NCBI RefSeq assembly: GCF_000429025.1
Contig: NZ_KE386837.1
Coordinates: 234,959 to 298,958 of the forward strand
Direction of reading: 5' to 3'
DNA: 64,000 nucleotides
Source of the DNA: Actinospineispora spinosispora DSM 44797
GTDB lineage: Bacteria; Actinomycetota; Actinomycetes; Mycobacteriales; Pseudonocardiaceae
How positions within the stretch are numbered: the first letter of the stretch is position 1; each line of letters starts with the position of its first letter. A model generated the notes under the pieces. It searched no databases. It saw nothing but the letters and a program-made list of their open reading frames with translations, and was not told where the DNA came from. This document shows positions 59,818 to 64,000 of this stretch, piece after piece. The position numbers and the translations under genes are program-made.

Positions 59818-61341
59818 TCAGAACGGTGGCGGTTCGTTGTCCTTGGTGGTGAGTGGCGGGATGATCACAGGGTCGCCTCGGGTGCGGTAGGTCTGGCCGA
59901 GTGGGCTGGTCCAGATGAACTGGCCTGGTTGGGGTTGTTCCAGTCGCCAGTGGCCTCGGGTTTTCAGGTCGTGGTCGTGGGCACAGAGTTGTCCGCCGTT
60001 GGTGTCCACGGTGGGGCCGCCGAACTGGTGGTCGATGGTGTGGTCGTACTGGGAGTCACGGGCCGGCCGTCGGCATCCGGGGCCTCGGCAGGATCGGTCG
60101 CGGATATGGGTGTAGCGGCGGAGTCCGGCGCTCGGGAACCGTCGGCGTGGGTCGGCGTCGGGTGTTGTCCGGGTGTCGAGCCAGGTGTTGTGCTGGGCGG
60201 CGATTTCAGCGAGTACTTGTTCCCAGCCGGGTGGTGGGTTCTCGGACAGCTCGGCCAGGAGGCCGGCGGATATCTGGAGCTCGACGGCGCCGCCGTCGCG
60301 GGTGGTCGTGGCGTGAGTGGGTCGAGAGCGCAGTACGCCTGGGGTGAGTAGGTGGCCGGTGTCGTCGCAGACGGCGAACGTCCACGATCCGCCGCGTTGG
60401 GAGAGCGCGGTGCGGCGGGTGTTGGGGGCGAGGATGGGGCCCCAGCCGGGTAGTTCGCCGGGCCGGTCGGTGAGATCGAGCAGTGTGCCCAGCTCGGCGC
60501 GGACCTCGATGCCCTGTGGCTTACCGGCGGATGTCCCGTTGCGGAGGAAGTGGGCGATCATGGCGGCGCGGTCGAGACCGTGGAGTGTCCCGTCGAGCAG
60601 TCCGCAGAAGACGTCGGCGCGGAGTTGGTCGAGCAGGGCGGGGTGTCCGGCGTGTTTGAGCGCCCGGGCGAGTCTGTCGACACGCACGCAGGCGGCGGCC
60701 ATGTCTTCGGGTGCGATGCGGCCGGCGGTCAGCGTGGCGGTGCCGTCCTCGTTCAGATAACCCACGACTGTCCGTCGGGCGAGGGCTTTCTCGTAGAGGT
60801 CCTGTGCGCGGTGGGTGTCGGTGTCGATGACCAGCTTGCGTAGGTGGGCGGCGAGTTTCCCCACGGTCCATAGCGGGGTCTTGGGCAGGACGTCGGCGCA
60901 GATCGCGGTGCGTTGGGCCTCGGGCAGGTCGGCGAGGTAGGTGACGAACACCCGGGCTTTGGGTAGGTCGATCAGGCCGGTGTCGAGGGCGTCGAACACC
61001 AGGGGAAGCCGCCGGCACAGGTCGGAGGAGAAGTCCAGTTCGAGGTCGGCTTTGCGGCGGGTCCACGACAGTGCGGCTCGTAGCTCGGCGGAGGCGTACT
61101 GACCTGGCTCGGACACCGTGGCGACGGTGCGGGGGTCGGCGAGTGGGTCGCGTACGCCGATGCTGGCGATGTCCGCGGCCAGCTGTGCGGCGGTGTGGGC
61201 GTGTAGGCGGTATCGGGCTTGCAGCACGGTGATCATGTCGCCGTTGGACACGGTGTCCCGATCGATCACCGCCAGCGCGGCGGCCAGCTCCGGACCAGGC
61301 GCAAGCTGCGCCAGCCGGGAGATCACCGAGGCCGCTGTCAT
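59818..61341 (-). CDS. DUF222 / HNH endonuclease (13E12 repeat family)
   Basis: A 507-residue protein. An N-terminal DUF222 domain (A-D-V-L-P-K-T, L-P-K-A-R-V-F, and so on) is followed by a C-terminal HNH nuclease: C-R-G-P-G-C-R-R-P, D-H-T-I-D-H, and H-D-H-D-L-K. Such proteins are abundant in actinobacterial genomes and often repeated. Their role is not clear; some are associated with mobile DNA. The ATG at 61341 is preferred because the upstream frame is low-complexity. Confidence 0.88.
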   Translation of the reverse strand: MTAASVISRLAQLAPGPELAAALAVIDRDTVSNGDMITVLQARYRLHAHTAAQLAADIASIGVRDPLADPRTVATVSEPGQYASAELRAALSWTRRKADLELDFSSDLCRRLPLVFDALDTGLIDLPKARVFVTYLADLPEAQRTAICADVLPKTPLWTVGKLAAHLRKLVIDTDTHRAQDLYEKALARRTVVGYLNEDGTATLTAGRIAPEDMAAACVRVDRLARALKHAGHPALLDQLRADVFCGLLDGTLHGLDRAAMIAHFLRNGTSAGKPQGIEVRAELGTLLDLTDRPGELPGWGPILAPNTRRTALSQRGGSWTFAVCDDTGHLLTPGVLRSRPTHATTTRDGGAVELQISAGLLAELSENPPPGWEQVLAEIAAQHNTWLDTRTTPDADPRRRFPSAGLRRYTHIRDRSCRGPGCRRPARDSQYDHTIDHQFGGPTVDTNGGQLCAHDHDLKTRGHWRLEQPQPGQFIWTSPLGQTYRTRGDPVIIPPLTTKDNEPPPF

Positions 61342-61490
61342 ATCAAGCACGCTACGGGCGACCCCCGACAAAAACGGCGATCGAAGACTAGACCAACCGG
61401 GTGATATATTCCGGCATGAACCGGGCTCCCAACAGCAGAAACGACACCAGACCCGCAGACACCGCAACCGCCCGCGGCGGCCACAATGGC

Positions 61491-61542
61491 ACCAGACCCG
61501 CGGGCACCAGACCCGCGGGCACCAGACCCGCGGGCACCAGAC
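61491..61542. repeat. 15-bp tandem repeat, 3.5 copies
   Basis: ACCAGACCCGCGGGC occurs three times in a row from 61491, with a partial fourth. It lies in a 424-bp stretch (61342-61765) without a supported gene, upstream of the HNH protein gene. Confidence 0.85.
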
Positions 61543-61614
61543 ACCGGACCGCGTGCACCGCAATCACCTACGGCAGCCGCGCACACCACCCCATCCCCGC
61601 GATCCTGGCCCGCA

Positions 61615-61728
61615 CTTGGCGTGGTCGGGCGGTGTCAACCCGGAACCCTCGCCCCCGAACGGCGTGCAACCAGGAACGAGTGCGAGGCCGGCGCCAGCCG
61701 GGGGTTGATACCGCCCGACCACGCCAAG
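61615..61728. repeat. Long inverted repeat of about 29 bp, MITE-like
   Basis: The arms CTTGGCGTGGTCGGGCGGTG... (61615-61643) and its near-complement (61698-61728) flank about 54 bases. It could be a terminator-like hairpin or a degenerate small transposable element. It is the only other structure in the gap 61342-61765. Confidence 0.7.
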
Positions 61729-61765
61729 ACACTGACCGGCCAGCGGGGATGACACACCACAGCAC

Positions 61766-63427
61766 TCACATATCCAACACAAGATCCCCAGAAGGCCGTG
61801 AGCAACACAGAAGGACCTGCCCATCGGACGGCGGCTCCAACGGCGACGGCGAGTAGGCGACGGCACCGGACAGCAACGGCGTGACACACAGGTGACACAC
61901 CCCGGTGCGGCAGCTCCACCGGGTCGGGACGTCACAGGCCTCGGCGAGCTCCAGCACACTGCGCCCGTCGGCGGGGAACGGCGTCGAGATGCCGCTGCGC
62001 GCGAACGTGACCAGCGGTCCGGTACCCGGAGGCCCGGCCGGCTGGTGCGGAGGCCGGACGGTCCGGTCGGCCACCCCGGGGTTGATCGGCGGCAGCGCGC
62101 CGAACAGCTCGCTGTGGACCTGCTCGACGCCCAGCGCGGTCAGCGCGCCCCGCATGTCGGTGATGAACCCCGCCGGACCGCAGAGATAGGCGTCCGCGTC
62201 GGCCGGGACACCCAACGCGGCCAGCGTGTCGGCGGTGATACGGCCTGTCGTCCCGCTCCAGAACACGTGCTCGTGGGCGTTCGGCAGGGCGGCGAGCAGC
62301 GCATGCGCCTCCTCGGCAAGCGCGTACTCCCGAGGGCCTCGGGCGCCGTGGATCCACCAGACGTCGCGTTCGCTGCCGGCCGCCGCCAGCTCGTGGAGCA
62401 TGGCCAGCACCGGCGTCACGCCGATTCCGGCGGAGAGGAGCAGGACCGGGCCGGTGCCGTCGCCGAGGACGAAGTCGCCCCGGGGTGCCGCCACGTCGAG
62501 GACAACCCCCGGTCGCAGCATGCTCAGATAGCTACTGACCGTCCCGTGCGGCTCCCGTTTGACGCTGATCCGGTAGGCGCCGGGCGCGCCGGACAGCGAG
62601 TAGCTGCGCACCCCGCCGGCCACCCGCAGCGTCAGGTACTGGCCGGCCCGGGCGGGACCGTCCGGCGGAGCGTCCAGGTACACCGACGTGACGGTCTCCG
62701 TCTCGGCGACCACCCGGGTCACCCGGAGCGGCCGGAAACCGCTCCACGCCGGTTCCGCCGCGACGGGCACGGCGGCGACACCGGTGTCCCCGGTCAGCAG
62801 GTCGCGGAACGAGTCGCGCCAGCCGGGGCTGAGCGCGGGGATCCGGGTCGCGGCGCGCAGCTTCTCCGGGTCACGTCCGGGCAGGTAGAGCAGGGCATCG
62901 GTCTCGGCGACGGTCAGCGACGGTGTGCCGTGGGCCGTCTTGACGATCCGGTCGCCCGCCTCGATGTGCCCCTCGGCGACCACACGCATGTAGAAGCCGG
63001 GGCGGTGCTTGCTGACCAACAGGGCGGGCAGCTCCGGCTCACCGGTCCGCAGCCCGACCCGGAAGCACGTCACGCGCGGCTGGGTGACCTCGAACTCCGC
63101 CTCGCCGATGCGGTAGCGGTCACCGATGCACACCTGGTCGTCCGGGAGGCCGTCGACGGTGAGGTTCTCGCCGAACTGGCCGAACTCGAGGTCGTCCCTG
63201 CCGAAGTGGTTCCGCCAGAACTCGTAGGACTCGGCCTGGTAGACCAGCACCGCCCGCTGCTCGCCGCCGTGCCCGGCCGTGTCGCCCTGGCCGTCGCCGT
63301 CGATGTTGAGCCTGCGCGCCATCCTCGGCCCGGTCACCGGGTGTTTCCAGGCGCCGGTGTGCACGGTCCTGCCCTGCCACTCGACGTCCTTCGGCAGCCC
63401 GACGTTGACCGAGAGCAGCACGGTCAC
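61766..63427 (-). CDS. MOSC domain, ferredoxin reductase and 2Fe-2S fusion
   Basis: A 553-residue fusion. Residues 1-165 are a MOSC domain (sulphur/molybdenum-cofactor type) with the conserved Cys in R-V-T-C-F-R-V. Residues 215-440 are a flavodoxin/ferredoxin reductase: R-S-Y-S-L-S-G-A-P for FAD and a G-I-G-V-T-P block for NAD(P). The last 85 residues are a plant-type 2Fe-2S ferredoxin with C-R-T-G-V-C-H-L-C, then L-L-C-C-S. The likely role is a reductase for a molybdenum or N-hydroxylated substrate. The GTG at 63427 follows GGGAG. Confidence 0.88.
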   Translation of the reverse strand: MTVLLSVNVGLPKDVEWQGRTVHTGAWKHPVTGPRMARRLNIDGDGQGDTAGHGGEQRAVLVYQAESYEFWRNHFGRDDLEFGQFGENLTVDGLPDDQVCIGDRYRIGEAEFEVTQPRVTCFRVGLRTGEPELPALLVSKHRPGFYMRVVAEGHIEAGDRIVKTAHGTPSLTVAETDALLYLPGRDPEKLRAATRIPALSPGWRDSFRDLLTGDTGVAAVPVAAEPAWSGFRPLRVTRVVAETETVTSVYLDAPPDGPARAGQYLTLRVAGGVRSYSLSGAPGAYRISVKREPHGTVSSYLSMLRPGVVLDVAAPRGDFVLGDGTGPVLLLSAGIGVTPVLAMLHELAAAGSERDVWWIHGARGPREYALAEEAHALLAALPNAHEHVFWSGTTGRITADTLAALGVPADADAYLCGPAGFITDMRGALTALGVEQVHSELFGALPPINPGVADRTVRPPHQPAGPPGTGPLVTFARSGISTPFPADGRSVLELAEACDVPTRWSCRTGVCHLCVTPLLSGAVAYSPSPLEPPSDGQVLLCCSRPSGDLVLDM

Positions 63428-63562
63428 CGCACCGCTCCCGGCGCGAGCGGCCTTTGCGGCCAGGACAAGCCCATGCCGGAGACGGTACCGATGCACCGGA
63501 CCGGGTTGCTATCGCGGATGTGGGCGAAGAAGCCCGCCCTGACGTCCTTGCCGGCCCCGTCC

Positions 63563-64000
63563 CTAACCGGTCTCCAGTGCCCAGGGGCCCAGCCGGGAGG
63601 CCAGGTGCAGCGCCAGCTCCAGTGCGAGCCGGCGGTCGGCGGGAGCGCGGTCCAGCAGCTGTTCGGCGCGCTCCAGGCGGTAACGCACGGTGTTGTGGTG
63701 CAGGCCGAGCCGCGCCGCGGTCGCCCGGAAGTTGCTGTTCGCCGCGAAGAACGTCTCCAGTGTGGTGCGGACCTGGCGCGCGGTGTCGGTGTCGGCGGCC
63801 AGCGCGCCCAGCTCGGCGCGGACGAACCTGCGGCACCAGTCCGGATCGGCGGAACACACCGCGGCGACGGCTACGTCGTCGTAGCGGGTGAGCGTCCCGG
63901 CGCCGCGCCCGGACAGCTCCGCGACCCGCAGCGCCGAGAGCGCCTCGTGGTGGCTCTCCCGGAAACCGGCGAGCCCTCGTCCCGGACGGCCGTGTGCCGC
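63563..64000 (-). CDS. PucR/CdaR-type helix-turn-helix regulator, partial
   Basis: The C-terminal part of a PucR-family regulator: 145 residues are open to the window edge. R-A-T-A-A-R-L-G-L-H-H-N-T-V-R-Y-R-L-E-R-A is the family C-terminal helix-turn-helix, preceded by a helical region (A-L-S-A-L-R-V-A, then T-R-Y-D-D-V-A). The N-terminus lies beyond 64000. It is upstream of the MOSC reductase gene on the same strand. Confidence 0.85.
   Translation of the reverse strand, partial: AAHGRPGRGLAGFRESHHEALSALRVAELSGRGAGTLTRYDDVAVAAVCSADPDWCRRFVRAELGALAADTDTARQVRTTLETFFAANSNFRATAARLGLHHNTVRYRLERAEQLLDRAPADRRLALELALHLASRLGPWALETG

Noticed and set aside
61401..61856. Rightward frame over 15-bp repeats
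   Set aside because: Its sequence is Thr/Arg/Pro low-complexity from the tandem repeat, with no family features.

Overview
The window is high-GC actinobacterial DNA. Frequent GTG starts, DUF397 and DUF5753-type helix-turn-helix regulators, 13E12/DUF222-HNH proteins, a CGNR protein and a TraB/FtsK-type conjugative element all point to a filamentous actinomycete. Pseudonocardiaceae is my best guess, from general resemblance only.

Left chromosomal part (1-37.3 kb). Ordinary genes are densely packed: an acyltransferase, a DEAD-box helicase, a methyltransferase, an acetyl-CoA hydrolase-like protein, an SDR/TetR divergon, and a TetR-controlled biotin-dependent carboxylase operon (accD1-accA1-acyl-CoA dehydrogenase) with the gene order of leucine catabolism. 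Next come a DUF5753/DUF397 pair, serA, hrpA, a lipoprotein M20 peptidase, a beta-lactamase-like hydrolase, DUF72, a 3Fe-4S ferredoxin, prpE, an efflux pump, a CGNR protein, an alpha/beta hydrolase and csoR-copZ. Between serA and hrpA lies a two-gene conflict or defence locus (17764-21779). A small EACC1-like protein overlaps by 4 bp a 1215-residue protein that joins a caspase-like protease, an SF1 (UPF1/DNA2-like) helicase and a C-terminal nuclease-like fold. This is the most exciting chromosomal system seen here.

Integrated element (37598-56602). tRNA-Glu, tRNA-Asp and tRNA-Phe lie in a row. The 3' half of tRNA-Phe is repeated exactly (51 bp) at 56552-56602, which bounds an actinomycete integrative and conjugative element (AICE) of about 18.95 kb. 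Reading leftward from about 52 kb, it holds a helix-turn-helix protein, a cascade of small genes, an SpdB-like membrane protein, a HEIGH metallopeptidase, the TraB translocase, more small genes, SSB, a prim-pol protein, a DUF3987-like ATPase, an excisionase and a tyrosine integrase. A GntR (KorSA-like) repressor is divergent. The right arm holds an HTH/TPR-like regulator with an rRNA-adenine-methyltransferase-like protein. It also holds an A+T-richer cargo trio: two small membrane proteins, one with a DUF1508-like tail, and an HNH nuclease resembling those of defence systems. Six copies of a roughly 60-nt leader element precede element genes. Iterons lie between xis and rep, and a repeat-rich candidate transfer site (clt) lies downstream of traB.

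Right chromosomal part (56.6-64 kb). This holds a 29-bp tandem repeat, a periplasmic-binding-like protein without a signal peptide, an MFS pump with a divergent ArsR regulator, a DUF222/HNH protein, a MOSC-reductase-ferredoxin fusion, and a PucR-type regulator cut off by the window end.

Several dispersed palindromic repeats sit between chromosomal genes. One family of about 78 bp occurs three times, each time between converging genes, and its stem shows compensatory base changes.
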